DNA of 64,000 nt, taken from assembly GCF_037975245.1 (NCBI RefSeq), contig NC_092577.1, positions 21,512,898-21,576,897 of the forward strand, read 5' to 3'. The notes below the pieces were generated by a model. It had not been told where the DNA came from. It searched no databases and saw only the letters and a program-made list of their open reading frames with translations. The stretch is from Apostichopus japonicus. Its lineage: Eukaryota > Echinodermata > Holothuroidea > Aspidochirotida > Stichopodidae. The position numbers and the translations under genes are program-made. Below are positions 1-11,464 of this stretch, piece by piece (position 1 is the first letter of the stretch; the number at the start of each line of letters is the position of its first letter).

Positions 1-605
1 CTTACAATCAGCAATCATCGCTGTGAGCTTTTCGTCAATGTCAGGCACAATACTCTCCAACCACATCCACTGCTCCCCCGTTATATTTATACCTTTGTCG
101 GATAACATTTTCCGAACTCTCTGTATCGTATGTGCTCACGTAGACTGATAAATGTGCCTATCATTTTAGTTTCATTCTCAGGTTGTAAATGATGTTTGTC
201 ATATATTGAACGTGAAGGCAAAGGTTTCTTTTCAACTTCCTTCAACGCATTACTAATACGCGTCATTAAAATTTTTAGTTCACCCCACTGTTTGACGGAT
301 ACAGTAAGCCCTGATTTTCCTGGTAGTAACGCATCACACCTATCCTAGCTATGAAATTGTCTTATGGTAACGTAAGCCTTGCCACGAAATGTATGTAACT
401 GTACATGCGTATTGCCTTCGAGATGAAACAGAGCAGGTTTACTCAGATGCGTTGGTTTGCAACCCGCTGCGTCGTAATCCTCTGTCAATGGCGATACCGT
501 TGGTGGAGGTGACTGCGGCGACCGCTCAATAGGGCTCGGCCATTGAAGACGGGTTTCCTCGTCTTGAGGTGTTGGTGGCGTTACACCTTTTCCCAATATG
601 GCCAT
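1..605 (-). pseudogene. PC4-like (p15 coactivator-type) DNA-binding protein, broken
   Basis: Read on the minus strand, an ATG at 605 opens an 86-residue frame that begins with a proline-rich low-complexity stretch and ends in a GKAYVTIRQF motif, which resembles the first strands of the PC4 fold. The frame is stopped by TAG at 345-347, but the same frame continues past it with a PGKSGLTVSVKQWGELK segment (about 322-260), which is the second half of a PC4 domain. A further segment near 95-25 reads KGINITGEQWMWLESIVPDID, again PC4-like, in a shifted frame. So there appear to be two PC4-like modules, an in-frame stop and a frameshift near 130. PC4 domains bind single-stranded or melted DNA and are known in transcription coactivators; many marine invertebrates carry expanded PC4-like families. 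The gene runs off the window edge. Family assignment is by motif memory only. Confidence 0.45.
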
Positions 606-1870
606 TTTAAAATCAGAAATCCTAAAATTGCTGATATGTCCTCGCCACGTTTAAGTTGTCCCATAATGACGTGACGAAAGTCGAACGTTACTTTTAAGGC
701 CTAACTATGCTGAAACTGGTGGAAGAGACTACACAAATTGAGATCAAAAGCCAATGCAGACAAAAGCTCGTGAACTCGCTGCCAAACTAAGACCGTTTTA
801 CAAAATTTTTCGCATTGAGTTAAGTTTCATAAACGCTGCCTGGTCACAATGAAACTACATCCTTCATCTTCTTAATACGTTGCAGAAGCCCATAGGGCAT
901 AAGCGCAACGGGGAGATAGCACTAGCGGCACGCCAGACGACACCTAAATGTGTCGATGCTCTGCGCGCACACCTGGTCATCACTTATTCCAACCAACCTG
1001 AAATAAATACCACGTGGCGTTCCTGTTATTCACATACTCTTAAGAAGAAAATTCACGCTACCTTCCAGATCTGCTGGAAAATAATTAAGTAAACTAATTA
1101 GCATATTATGACATGTAACTTTTTATGAGGTAAAAAGTTCAGTCCTCTGTAGTTTTAACAAACAATCTCATGGTTTTGGTGACTGCTGTGGATCAGGGTG
1201 AGAGTTTAGCTTCTTTATTGTATCTACCTGACTGGCTGATATTATTTCATGGGGTTTTCCTTTTCTCAAGTGACACGTTTATTGACATGTATAACAAAAA
1301 TGAACAGGGTGCATTCAACGTGTACAGTAGTAAAACATCGCATTCAAAGAATGCACAAGTAGGCTTGTGCCGTAGATCATTGTCTATAGTATAAATTATG
1401 TAAGGAACCTAGTGAATGGCAAATCATTGAAGTACAATTACAGTATTTAAAGTCGGATTTATTTACTTGATTATATTAACCACAGGCCTCATTGCCATGC
1501 TTTTACTGCCTAACTCTCCACCAGACTTTTGACGTTGAATTTCTGTCTTATTGTCAGCCTTAACTTTTTACAAAAGATGTGGAGACGGACGTTCAGGTAT
1601 CTTCAAAGCAGTTTCCCTTTGATGTTGTGGCACTCTGGAAATTGACAGGTTGCAGATGAATCAATAGCCAAGGTCAACTATTTCTTGGCATTTCCCATGT
1701 TGATGAGGTCATCACTGCTATACTTCCTTAAGGTCATTTTAGCGGTCTTGAGGTATTGGAAAGCCTTTTGATTTGCATGAACGCGGTTACCTCCAGTGCA
1801 CTCCTATTAGCTTTAACGTAGCCAAAATGGAAGATGGTGGGGAAGTGGATTGAATGCTGTCCAAACAGCT
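606..1870. other. No supported gene
   Basis: Short open frames at 880-1092 and 1170-1394 have no recognisable motif and no neighbouring splice or codon pattern that supports them. The stretch directly below 1870 may include the untranslated 3' end of the P-element-like relic, but nothing more can be said. Confidence 0.4.
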
Positions 1871-2345
1871 TTAGCAGTGCTTATCATTTCGCTTCAGTCT
1901 AGATATGCAATAACCACTGAGGTAGTATAAGCTGTTCTCTTCATCTGTGGCCATCGGGTCAGGTGTTTGTCTCAGATTAATGTTCACCTCAGGAATGTCA
2001 CCTGATGTTGGACGATCTGGCGTTTCAAAACTCAAATCGGCGAGGAAGTTGTTCTCATCGACCTGATAGTTTCCAGCATATGGTGTCTTCAAGAGCTGGG
2101 AGACGGTTATGATTCGCAGGGCATATTTGAATTCAACTGGGGAACTGATTGGGTTCTTTGAGCGGACACTGCTGAATACATTGTCCAAGCAATCTTTGGT
2201 GAAATGTGATGTCAGGAGGAACTTGTGTTGACAGGAGGAACTTGTGTTGACAGAGTAATGCCTGTTTGCTTCCAAGAACTTTTGGTTCCTACTTTGATGG
2301 TCTTGAACATCTTTATCATGTTAGCTACAGTTGTTATAGCCGCTT
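1871..2345 (-). pseudogene. P-element/THAP9-like transposase, C-terminal fragment
   Basis: The minus strand encodes about 150 residues typical of the C-terminal part of P-element-family transposases (THAP9 group): a KFLLTSHFTKDCLDNVFSSV segment followed by a phenylalanine-lysine-tyrosine-alanine pattern (FKYALR), and near the end NSLYYLSGYCISRLKR. In this family the first motif lies near the last acidic residue of the RNase H-like catalytic core and the second in the Tnp_P_element_C region. Just upstream (2290-2340) the frame reads an NMIKMFKTIKVGTK segment consistent with the preceding helix, but in another frame. No N-terminal THAP zinc finger is seen. A 19-bp perfect tandem duplication at 2213-2250 shifts the reading frame at this joint. 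A dead relic is the simplest reading; a domesticated gene with more exons outside the visible part is less likely. Confidence 0.7.
2213..2250. repeat. 19-bp perfect tandem duplication
   Basis: The unit CAGGAGGAACTTGTGTTGA occurs twice head to tail (2213-2231 and 2232-2250) inside the P-element-like coding relic. Nineteen bases is not a multiple of three, so the duplication alone disrupts the transposase frame. Confidence 0.9.
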
Positions 2346-5300
2346 GATATTGTCCAGATTCACCTTACTCAGGGCCATAACAGGATGTCGGCTTGACATC
2401 AGGTCATTCACCCAGAAACCATGCAGTGGTTAGCACATCTGGTGAGTGAGCCTCACATTCAACAAGGAATCGTAATGCTGCAAGCACAAACTTAATAATA
2501 AAAAAGTTCATTGCATGTCATACTTTCATTTTCTGGAAATGATAAGGATTCAGTGTTGCTTCTGTTAATTTTGGGGCCAATCTTCAAAGTGAGCCTGTAA
2601 AATGAAAGTAAAGTTTTATAACAATAACGTAATAAAGTAATATTTAAAGTCCCATTCAGGGTGGCGCCAGGATTTCCCTCCTGGGCTCCCAGTTCCCAAG
2701 TCAATTGGGCAGGCTAACAATGACAAAATTAATCTTCTGACTGGCCAAAGCAGACCTGCAAACCTAATGCAAGTGAGGAAAGTAAGAAATTTGCAAGATA
2801 CATGCTCATGCCAAACTGAAAAGTTTAAGAAACTGTCATAATTAAAGACTAAACAGTGAGAATTTTACAGTAAACTACAATAGTTGGCAGGCACGAGGCC
2901 TAGGGAAGTATTTTTGTCTTTTGTAGGATAAGTTAGCTGGAGATGGACTAGGACTTTTCTATGCTAAACCCCAACGTTAAGCCTTTGGGCCAAAGTGTAG
3001 GCCTTATGGAGTTTTCGACTGAAACTTTAAGGCCTAGGTACTTTACAACTTTGCTGTATTACTGAAAAGTATGTTAACAATTCTTCATTCAAACCTCTGT
3101 TGCATAGTCAGCTATGTGCTTATACTATATGCTTATACTAGGCCTATCTCAGGCTAAGCATAGCCCTTTGTATTGTTATGCCCTCCGTAATTAGACATAT
3201 GATCGAGTGACGCACCTTTTTGTCTGCGTATTGGTAAGTTAGTCCTAACTCCGGCCTGCTGCAGTCAAGACTTAACGCCTAGCCTAAGTAGGTTAGCACT
3301 GGTCTAACTCCTACTGTCCCAGACTAGCATTGGCCTAAGTCCTCGTAGGCTAGCATTGGCCTAATCCTAACTAAGCTAGGCCAGGCTTTTTATAACTCAG
3401 TCTCAACCCTGAATTAGCAAGGCATATGCTTATTCGCTTTGATCTCAAATAAAGGTAAACAGGAAATTCTGGCCTTTTCTAACCAAAACATGACGATCTA
3501 ATCTTTGATGATGAGGCCTAGGTTATATGGCCTATCCTCACCTCACATAGCTTTGTACTATTCCCTTTAGACCGCCAGCCTGCCCGACCAACTTTTATTT
3601 CCCAAATCTTTCTCCTTTGGACGTCGGTTGGAAAAGCCCAAAAAACCAAAAAATTGGTCTTCACCTTCGCTGGCTACATCCACAGCCCGCACAGCAAGGC
3701 ATAGGAATTGTTACGCAAGTATTGTACAAAGTATGTATTGTTAGTGCCATCTGCTCATCGAAAAAAAGTTTTCATTTGGTACTATTACAATCGGTCCCCG
3801 TTGGCCAAACTCTCTGAATACACGGCTGTGGTTTATGTATCAGGATAGCGCCCTCTTTTTGGGAACAAAATGTCAGCGCCCATAGTGACGGAGATTTTAA
3901 AGTTGTGTATCGACTATGTACTGTCAATTCTTAAGTACAGTAGTTGATATTTGATAGTGGTCAACAATACTTCCAGAATATGAACTGAAGGGTTATAGGA
4001 CAATGTTTTGGTTTGAAGGATTACCCACTGAGCAACTTAAAGGGGCACAATGTGGTTGGGTTAGTAGTGTACTTATTGTGATACATCTTTCCACATATAT
4101 TTCAATTGTTGAAAGAGGTATATTGGATATTGTAAGTCTTATGTTGAGTGTTATATTCAGCGAAAGGGCTGATTTTCAACTTAAAGGCACAGTTCAGTTA
4201 CAGGGTTGATTTTCATATTAAAGGGACGGTATATACAGCGGATGTATTGGGTGTTATGATAACAGCGTTTTAGGTATTAGAAGCACGTTGGTGCAATTAT
4301 GTGTAGATGTGTATCTATTTTTAGCACATGTTGACACAAATTACAGGGAGCTAAATTTCATACTGATAAGACAGTAACCTAACCAGTTGCTATGGCAACA
4401 ACATCCATTTACCTTGGATTATACCGTCGTTGGGTAAAGGTTATTTGAATATTATTGTATTCATATTTTTAATTTTCTTTCTTTTATATCGTTAATTTTC
4501 CCTAAGGTGATATTGCCTGTCATTGAAGTCAATAGTGATGTTCAATTCATTTTCGACATGCCTCATTTCAAGGTTTTTGGGTTTATACGAAACTGGCGTA
4601 TGTGCTTTTAAAATTAAAGGGGTTGTTTAGGCAGACGTCACATCAATTTTGGTATTGTTTAATACTTTCTTCAACACATTAGTTATATGGACTAGTATTT
4701 AAAGTGTGATAATGACATTTCGTCGCGTGTTTTGCTATGACTTGAAGTGAAGATAATATTTCATACGACTTATATCGAAAGGGTTTAACCGTTAATTTTC
4801 CATTTCATACTGGACTGTTAAGTTTACCTAATAAGTTGTCTGTAAAATACACAATAGCCACCAACCAGAAAGTGGCGCGTTCACAAACCTGTATACCGTG
4901 TACTTTGTATTGTTTCTATTAGTTGTACGCCACTACCCTTACATTAGGTGTTCCGAATTTTTGGGCAGACACCCTCACATCGTACGCCTATGTTCGTCGG
5001 TACGTTTGTGGATTTAGTGATAAATTGGGGTCCCTGGCCCTCCCTTCACGAACTTACTCGTCGCTATTTACGAAACTAATAATAACTATGTAAGTTATCC
5101 GATTGAATTACCCCAAGAAATATACAGGGGCGGATCCGCATTTTTTGGCAGCAGGATGTTTAGGGGTTATTTGTCAGAGCGATCTAAGAGGAGGGGTGCA
5201 CCCCTCAACTTTCAGAATAATTAAGGGTCCTTAGATATAATCTGGTGCTATTGCAACTTTTCAAGCAAATTAATTAACAAATAGTTTCTTGTGGAACCCC

Positions 5301-6060
5301 CCCCCCCCCTCCCCACCAATCTGCGCCTGAACTATACTTTGTGGGAAATATCTACTAAAATATTTCCTAGTCTAATATTGGACAAAATGCTCCTAAACTG
5401 CTAGGGGCGTAATTATGTCTGAACAAATGAAAATACCAACCATTTGGACAAAGATTGAAGAGCTTCGTTAAGTGTCATGTACTGGGACGGGTTGCATTAA
5501 CTTTGTATATGTAGAACATGGTCGACCCACCCGATAAGAAAAATAGTACACAAAGCGCTGAATTGAAGCTGGCGAATAATGTAATTCTATCAGACATGTT
5601 ACTTTCTTCAAAATCATACCAAGTTTTGTACGATGGAGTATAAGAATTGCATGATACAATTTTTTCAAGTTGGCAAGTAAAAAGTGGTCAAAAAAGGACG
5701 AATATACGAATAGTCCTAGTTTGAAAATTCCGCACACCGATTTTTCGACTCTCGTAAATTGTACCCAAATTTGGGTGGCATCCTACATATCCCCCTTTAT
5801 CAACTTCGTCTGTAGACTTATGATTTCAGAAATTAGAAAAAGTATGAATGACATTATTTCAAAGATTGGCTACTCATTATTATTAAATCATCACCAACAA
5901 AAGAATATATGGTAAACTGTCATTTTGTGTTTCGAACATGTATTTCTTAATAGACTTGCATATCACACAAGGAACCCGAGTAGTCCTTGACAAATGATGT
6001 ATGACTCCAATGGCCCATGATGACACATGTTGATGAAGTGCCTTGAAGTTTACTATACAG
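2346..6060. other. Non-coding stretch with scattered degenerate repeats
   Basis: No open frame here shows a protein motif. Near 3290-3380 the string GCTAGCATTGGCCTAA recurs in a short degenerate repeat. Near 4160-4230 two neighbouring units share a GATTTTCANNTTAAAGG core. A stretch near 5219-5265 resembles blocks at 42622-42668 and 42752-42798, so part of this region is interspersed repeat. Confidence 0.5.
5131..5328. mobile_element. Possible hAT-like miniature element
   Basis: The left edge CAGGGGCGGATC and the right edge, whose reverse complement is CAGGCGCAGATT, form an imperfect terminal inverted repeat starting with CAG, and a C-run lies just inside the right end as in other elements of this window. 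No clean 8-bp target duplication is visible, so the ends are uncertain. Confidence 0.3.
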
Positions 6061-6068
6061 TTGTTTGT

Positions 6069-6260
6069 CGCTTCTCGGCCTTTTGGCTAAGATCATGAGT
6101 AGTATCTGTTCCCTTTCGAGGGGAATGGTGATGCACATCCGACGATGATCACACAGTCACAGTCCCGAGGCAAGGGGACTGGGGTTGAGAGCGGATCAGT
6201 CGTTTGGTAGTTTGGCTTCGTGCCCAGGTTCTTTCCTGGGCGACTTTTCCTTAAAAAAAA
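6069..6260 (+). repeat. SINE with a U2 snRNA-derived head, copy 1
   Basis: The first ~44 bases (6069-6112) match the 5' end of U2 snRNA, including CTTCTCGGCCTTTTGGCTAA (stem-loop I) and the branch-site pairing string GTAGTATCTGTTC. The sequence then leaves U2 and continues with a unique body that holds a CAGTCCC/GGGACTG hairpin and a 3' CCAGG/CCTGG hairpin, ending in an A-rich run at 6251-6260. The same composite recurs at 23204-23391, so this is a repeat family and not a U2 gene. Possible flanking duplication (TTGTTTGT before, GTGTTTGT after) is weak here. Confidence 0.85.
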
Positions 6261-6590
6261 CAAAGTGTTTGTGTGGGTGTGGGAGGGCATATTCGTCCCA
6301 AGTGACCGAGTCCAATAATGTCTCAGATTTATATTTGTATTCATTTTGTTATTACTTGTTAGTACCTTTTGTTCTTAATTTTTATGAGTTTTTATATAGG
6401 ACTATTTATTTTAATATTATTTGTTGTTTTATAAAAAAGAAATTGTATGATGGCATATGGCAGAACGCCTTCCATTAGCAAAGTTTAAAGCCTAAGCGCG
6501 CCCTTTTTTTCCAAACTTCTCAGATAGCCAACGTGTCATGACTTATTTAACAGGATTTAGTATTCATATGTTGTTCGTACTATGTTTCAG

Positions 6591-7022
6591 GATGAAACTG
6601 AAGTCATCTGGGTACTGGATTCTGATGAGGAGGCAGAACTAGAGACCCCGATCGTCAATGTACGACAACCGGATATAGAGGCACACGAAGTTTCTAGGCA
6701 TATCAAGAGGCGAAACCCCACATGCCATCCAAAGAGGCTGTTTGAACAAGACATCATCGTAGATGAGGTCCAGACAACGACAACCAAACATGAAAAGACA
6801 TTGCAATATTTAGCAAAGAAAGTGATTTGCCAAGCGCTTTGGCACACTATAAAACAAAAATGTGATGATTTGTGTTACGGTTGTAGTGTGGACCATCCCA
6901 GTCAGGTTGAGCACGACTGGTGTCTCTCGGCCACGGACGATGAACGCCTCCATATGTTCCTGGATGATGCTGTAATAAACTTAGACTATGAAGTTATTTT
7001 TTACGACCAAATACCTCGTTAA
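6591..7022 (+). CDS. Small acidic protein with Cys/His motif, unknown function (probable internal/last exon)
   Basis: An open frame of about 143 residues starts acidic (ETEVIWVLDSDEEAELETP), has a basic middle, and ends with CYGCSVDHPSQVEHDWC, that is C-x2-C ... H-x4-H-x2-C, a possible metal-binding knuckle. The first in-frame ATG is 6582, but the preceding bases end in a pyrimidine-rich stretch and TTTCAG at 6590, so an intron acceptor with the exon starting at 6591 is equally plausible. I recall similar short proteins in other marine invertebrate genomes but cannot name a family. The neighbouring PC4-like relic at 1-605 might belong to the same element or gene pair; that is speculation. No upstream exon was identified. 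Confidence 0.4.
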   Translation, partial: DETEVIWVLDSDEEAELETPIVNVRQPDIEAHEVSRHIKRRNPTCHPKRLFEQDIIVDEVQTTTTKHEKTLQYLAKKVICQALWHTIKQKCDDLCYGCSVDHPSQVEHDWCLSATDDERLHMFLDDAVINLDYEVIFYDQIPR

Positions 7023-7780
7023 ATGTCGTAAGTTAAATGGCATTACGCAGAAATTACAATATATATACGACAGTTGTTCGTTTGTCGTTTCTCTCTTACA
7101 AGTCTCCGTACTTTGATTTTTCTTTGCCAGGAATATTAAGCTATCCCATCCCTACCTCGCATGTTCCCCGTTCACCCCATATTCCCCCCTTACAAATGAT
7201 ATAATACCAACACCTTGTTTAGCCATTTAGGATAATATCGACGAGAGTTTATCATTCACTGTTCGCTCCTCTCATAACAAAAAACATTGTCCTTCCCCAT
7301 CATGAGTGCAAACACGGGACTTCTTGTACAACAGATTTATTACGAAGCCCGCCACCCTGCGAGCTATGGAGGGGTTAAGAAACTTTACTCAAAAGTAAAA
7401 AAGAAGGGGTGCATCAGCTTACCCGAAAGGCAACCTTGACTGAATACGTTATATAAAAGCTCAAGGAGACGTTTCCATAGAAACAGAGTTTTGGTTAGTG
7501 CAATGGATCACCAGTGGGAGATGGATTTGGTTGATTTAAGTTCTCTTTCGCGGTACAATCGCGGGTTTAATTTGTTTTAACGTGCATCGGTCTTATCGAA
7601 GCATGCATGGGTAGTACCGATCAAAAATCAATCTGGTCCTACATGTTTTCCACTGACAGGACGTCATTACAAATTCATACTGACAGAGGTGGGTATCTTT
7701 TAAACCAGAATGTCAAACGATTCCTTGCCCATATGATAATAAATTTTATGTAGAAGATTTTGTAACGATCTGAATGCGTA
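7023..7780. other. No supported gene
   Basis: AT-rich sequence without motif-bearing open frames on either strand. Confidence 0.4.
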
Positions 7781-7849
7781 TCTATGCAAAGAGGGTCGAA
7801 GGTCCAACAAACTTCACGTCTGTATAATTCTACTTATTCTGACTGTAAC

Positions 7850-8166
7850 CAGCAATTGACCTTGAACGACCTTCGACCTTCATGAAAAACACTAGGGATT
7901 ATCTGCTCATCAAGGGTTACCAACATACGAAGTTTAAAGTTCAAGAAAATTGACTTCTTGAGATATTGTGTTCACAAGGCTTACAGCCTTTGACCTCTGG
8001 TGACCTGAAATAAATTTTAACTTCCATGAAAAACACTAGGGATCATCTGCACACCAAAGGCTACCAACATGCCAAGTTTAAGCAACTTTACTTCTTGAGA
8101 TATCGTGTTTGCAAGGTTTTTAGACTTTGACCTGTGGTGACCTTTGACCTCGATGAAAAACACTTA
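7850..8166. repeat. AGGTCA/TGACCT-type tandem repeat, left half (target of the Harbinger insertion)
   Basis: Three successive monomers start with ATGAAAAACAC at 7882, 8026 and 8153 (spacings 144 and 127 bases). Each continues with a GGGATCATCTGC... segment, a 'gag atattg/atcgtg' segment, and a TGACCT-rich end. The third monomer is cut after its first 11 bases by the Harbinger element and resumes at 21529. Confidence 0.85.
8164..8166. repeat. TTA target-site duplication, left
   Basis: TTA directly precedes the left terminal inverted repeat; the matching TTA is at 21526-21528. A 3-bp TWA duplication is the signature of PIF/Harbinger insertion. Confidence 0.8.
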
Positions 8167-8198
8167 TACCGCGGTCCCACGAACGCGGTCTTGCTTCA
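8167..8198 (+). repeat. Harbinger terminal inverted repeat, left
   Basis: Contains GGTCCCACGAACGCGGTC followed by TTGCTTCA; pairs with the right terminus at 21495-21525. The outermost 8-9 bases match less well and are offset by one base. Confidence 0.8.
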
Positions 8199-8707
8199 AG
8201 CAAGCATATGTGGAGCTAAAACTGTAACCGCAGATAAGCCCTGCAATTTCAACCCGCGTTTCAACGAGTTAACTCCGGGCATAGCGGCATGATTGGAAAA
8301 CCGTGGAAAACGTCGTGTGGGGGGCCACGCAAGTGATAGACCAATGGAATACTGGTATCCTTGCTGTGGGAGTGTCTAATTACTGTGGTCGTCTTTGGAA
8401 ACGTGCGTAAATCGATTACACAGGATTCATGTATCACAGGTTGTATGTGCCGTATAGCAAGCCATATGTTCAGATACTGTATAGCCAGGAATTGTTCCGT
8501 AACAACTCCCTAGTATAGTGTATTTCCTCTCCGCGGTGTCATTGAATTCGCTGATTCATAAAATAATATTACAACCGCGAATCCCCATTTGCTATGTTCA
8601 AATCACATCAGGCCTGCATTTAACTGAAACGTGTATGGCAAGCCATGTGGGGCAAACACTGCATAATATATCAGCGTATTAATCGTAATTTATACGCGTA
8701 TTAATTA

Positions 8708-9357
8708 GAATATATACGCGTATATATTATTAGCCAATCATATGGCCCAAATATATCCGCGTATTAATTCGAATATATACACGTATTAAATCGAATATAT
8801 ACACGGATTAGGTCGAATATATATACACCTATTAAATAGAATATATATGGGGATTAAATTCAATATATGCACGTATAAATTAGAACACATTTCCGCTCTT
8901 GTTGTGTACTAATACCAATGATAAATGTTTTGGCTGGTATGACTATGGCAAGCCATGTGGGACAAACACCGCATAATATATCCACGTATTAATTCCAATA
9001 TATACGCGTATTAATTCGAATATATATGTGTTGTAGCCTACATGTGTAAAGTTTCGCTTTTTAAAGCGATCTCGCGTGCCCGTCAAAATTGTATCGTTGG
9101 TTTATGTACACAACAAGAGCGGAAATGTTTTTTCGTGTATATTGTAATTAATCCGTGCATATATTGGATTTAATCCCCATATGTATTTTATTTAATGCGT
9201 GTATATATTCGAATAATACGTGTATATTTTCGAATTAATACGTGTATATATTCAAAATACTGCGTGTATTTATTCGAATGCGTGTATATATTCGAATTAA
9301 TACGCGGATATATTTAAGCCATATGATTGGGTAATAATATATACGCGTATATATTCC
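8708..9357. repeat. AT-rich foldback (long inverted repeat)
   Basis: The left arm (8708-8909) and right arm (9106-9357) are reverse complements along most of their length. Landmarks in both arms in mirrored order are ATATATACGCGTATATATTA, CCAATCATATGG, ATATATCCGCGTA, TTTAATCCCCATAT-like, and the inner ends CCGCTCTTGTTGTGTAC / GTACACAACAAGAGCGG. The arms are themselves made of degenerate ~20-bp units of the type TATACACGTATTAATTCGAA. The ~195-bp loop contains a second copy of the segment that precedes the left arm (GGCAAGCCATGTGG... at 8638 and 8946). No open frame exists. It is nested inside the Harbinger element. Confidence 0.85.
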
Positions 9358-10709
9358 AACTAATCTGACCATTTTGTAATCGTTCTGAGGATAGTTTTTC
9401 TCTGATGGTATACTCTCGCTTGCATAGTTGCTAGAGTTAAATCAGGAAAGGTGTATTATTTTTCATTTCATTTTCTTTCTGTTTTGTCGAAATTTAGAGT
9501 AATGAACAATACCCAAAAACAAAAAAATAAAACCCAACAGATAGCTGTTTGTGTGTGCACTCCAAATACGTTACGGTCATGGACAAGGCGATTCGTTAAC
9601 TCATAAACTCAGAATAAAATAACATGAAATGTCAGAATGAGGGTATAGAATGCTTTCATCAAGTCGAATTTTGTATATTCAGAGAACATTTTGACTGCAG
9701 GTTGGTCGTTTCGTGTGGGTTTTACGTGTGTACGTACATTTATCACTATAATTTTCATCGTGGCTGTTCCGTTCAGTTATGGAACTTTCAGGTCTAACTT
9801 TCGGCATAATCCTGGCTTCGCCATGCACAAACATAATCCTGGTTTAAGAGCTGAGTGTTAGGGAATGGGGATAATTTGCACACATTTTATCATGGCAGGG
9901 GGTTCCACATGGGTTCAAATTGTGTTTGTGTGTGTGTGGGGGGGGGGGCAATTTATTCGACCACACTTTTAATTAGTTTTGTTTAGTGGTTACAATTTTA
10001 AAGGTTAAATTTTGTCCCCTTCAAATCTACAGCCGATCCAACCACCGTTTACCACGTAAATCATTTATAATATGTAATGACGATGCGATGTCATTTAATT
10101 ACAAATTAATGTAACTACAGGTTTAATTAGTGGGTAACTACATGTTTTGCGCCCGTCTCCATGCTGCTTTTCATGACTTTATTCAGCAGTTATGGGTCTA
10201 CTCTTTTGGGAAGGGTTTAAACATCCAAACAAACTAGTACAACAATGGTAGGACCAAATGTTATTTTAAATGAAAAGCGCTTGAACATATTCTTACAAAA
10301 CTCTTCAACATTTTCCAATGGATCGAAGCATCACATGTGCTTGCATACTTCTTTCAATGGACTGCTGTCAATCGATAAGTTATTTTGCTACAAAAAGTGA
10401 AGTGTGCAACAGAAAATATAAAGATGATATATTCAGGGAGAGGGGAGGGGGTGCTCGGCAGGCTATAGTATGTTCATTACGGTGACAAGTTAAGTCTGGT
10501 ATATACATACTCCAATATCGTATACAACAAATTAACTGAGTTTACATCAAATAAACCACAAAATAGATAATATATGCCATACAGGAACCCTGACAAGGTA
10601 TCATGAATATTCAACGAAGTTAAACCGCCTCTGCATAACTTCCAGATTTTATCAGAGATAAGATGCGTCTAGCGCTCACTTTTGTATAGTCGCTGAATTA
10701 AAAGAGATC
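9358..10709. other. No supported gene; simple repeats
   Basis: Includes a GT-rich then G-run tract near 9930-9950 and AT-rich spacer leading to the transposase. A promoter for the transposase would lie here but no diagnostic element could be picked out. Confidence 0.4.
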
Positions 10710-11464
10710 ATGGAGTTCCTTTTGCAATTTCTCCTGGCTTCATTGCCTATTTTATCGTTCGGTTTACATCTTATAAGGGAAAGAAGAAGGGCAATAACAC
10801 GGCACATCAGGAAAAGGAGACAAATTTCTACATATATGCGTGAGAGGAGGAGACGTCAACGCCAACGGTCATTTATGCTAACTATGGCCCTATCCGTAAC
10901 GCTTGATAAAAAACCTAGGCCTAGAAGCATTTGGGTCAAACCGAGAAGCTCGTCCGTTTGTGAAAATATGTTTGTTAATTTCACAGACACAGATTGGAAA
11001 GAAAACTTCCGAGCTGTCAGAACAAGAGTGGCAATTACGTTGTGGAGATTAGCCACCAATTGCGAATACCGCACATTGGGAAACATGTTTGGTGTCGCCA
11101 GAAACACTGCTTGTAAGATAGTTCACGAGGTATGCTCTGCCATAAACGAAGTGTTCCGAGAGGAGTATTTGAAATTTCCAGATGCTGAAGAAGTCGTAGA
11201 AATAGTTAAAGGTTTTGAAAATCGGTGAGGATTTCCTCAATGTGTTGGCGCGATCGACGGATCCCATATTCCGATAATTTCACCAACTGATCATCCAGCT
11301 GAATACTATAACAGGAAGGGATTTCACAGCATTGTATTACAAGCGGTTGTTGACTTCCGCTACAGGTACGTAACATATATACCCAGGGGGAGGGAGGGTA
11401 TGTAATACGTCAGATATTAAACTAATAATTTAGCCTTGATTTTTTGGCTCATGCATACAATTAT

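Noticed and set aside
6069-6112. Functional U2 snRNA gene
   Set aside because: Similarity stops after ~44 bases, the Sm site and 3' stem-loops are absent, and the composite recurs with a target duplication.
6185-6478. 97-residue ORF over the U2-headed SINE
   Set aside because: Runs through the SINE and its A-rich end; no motif.
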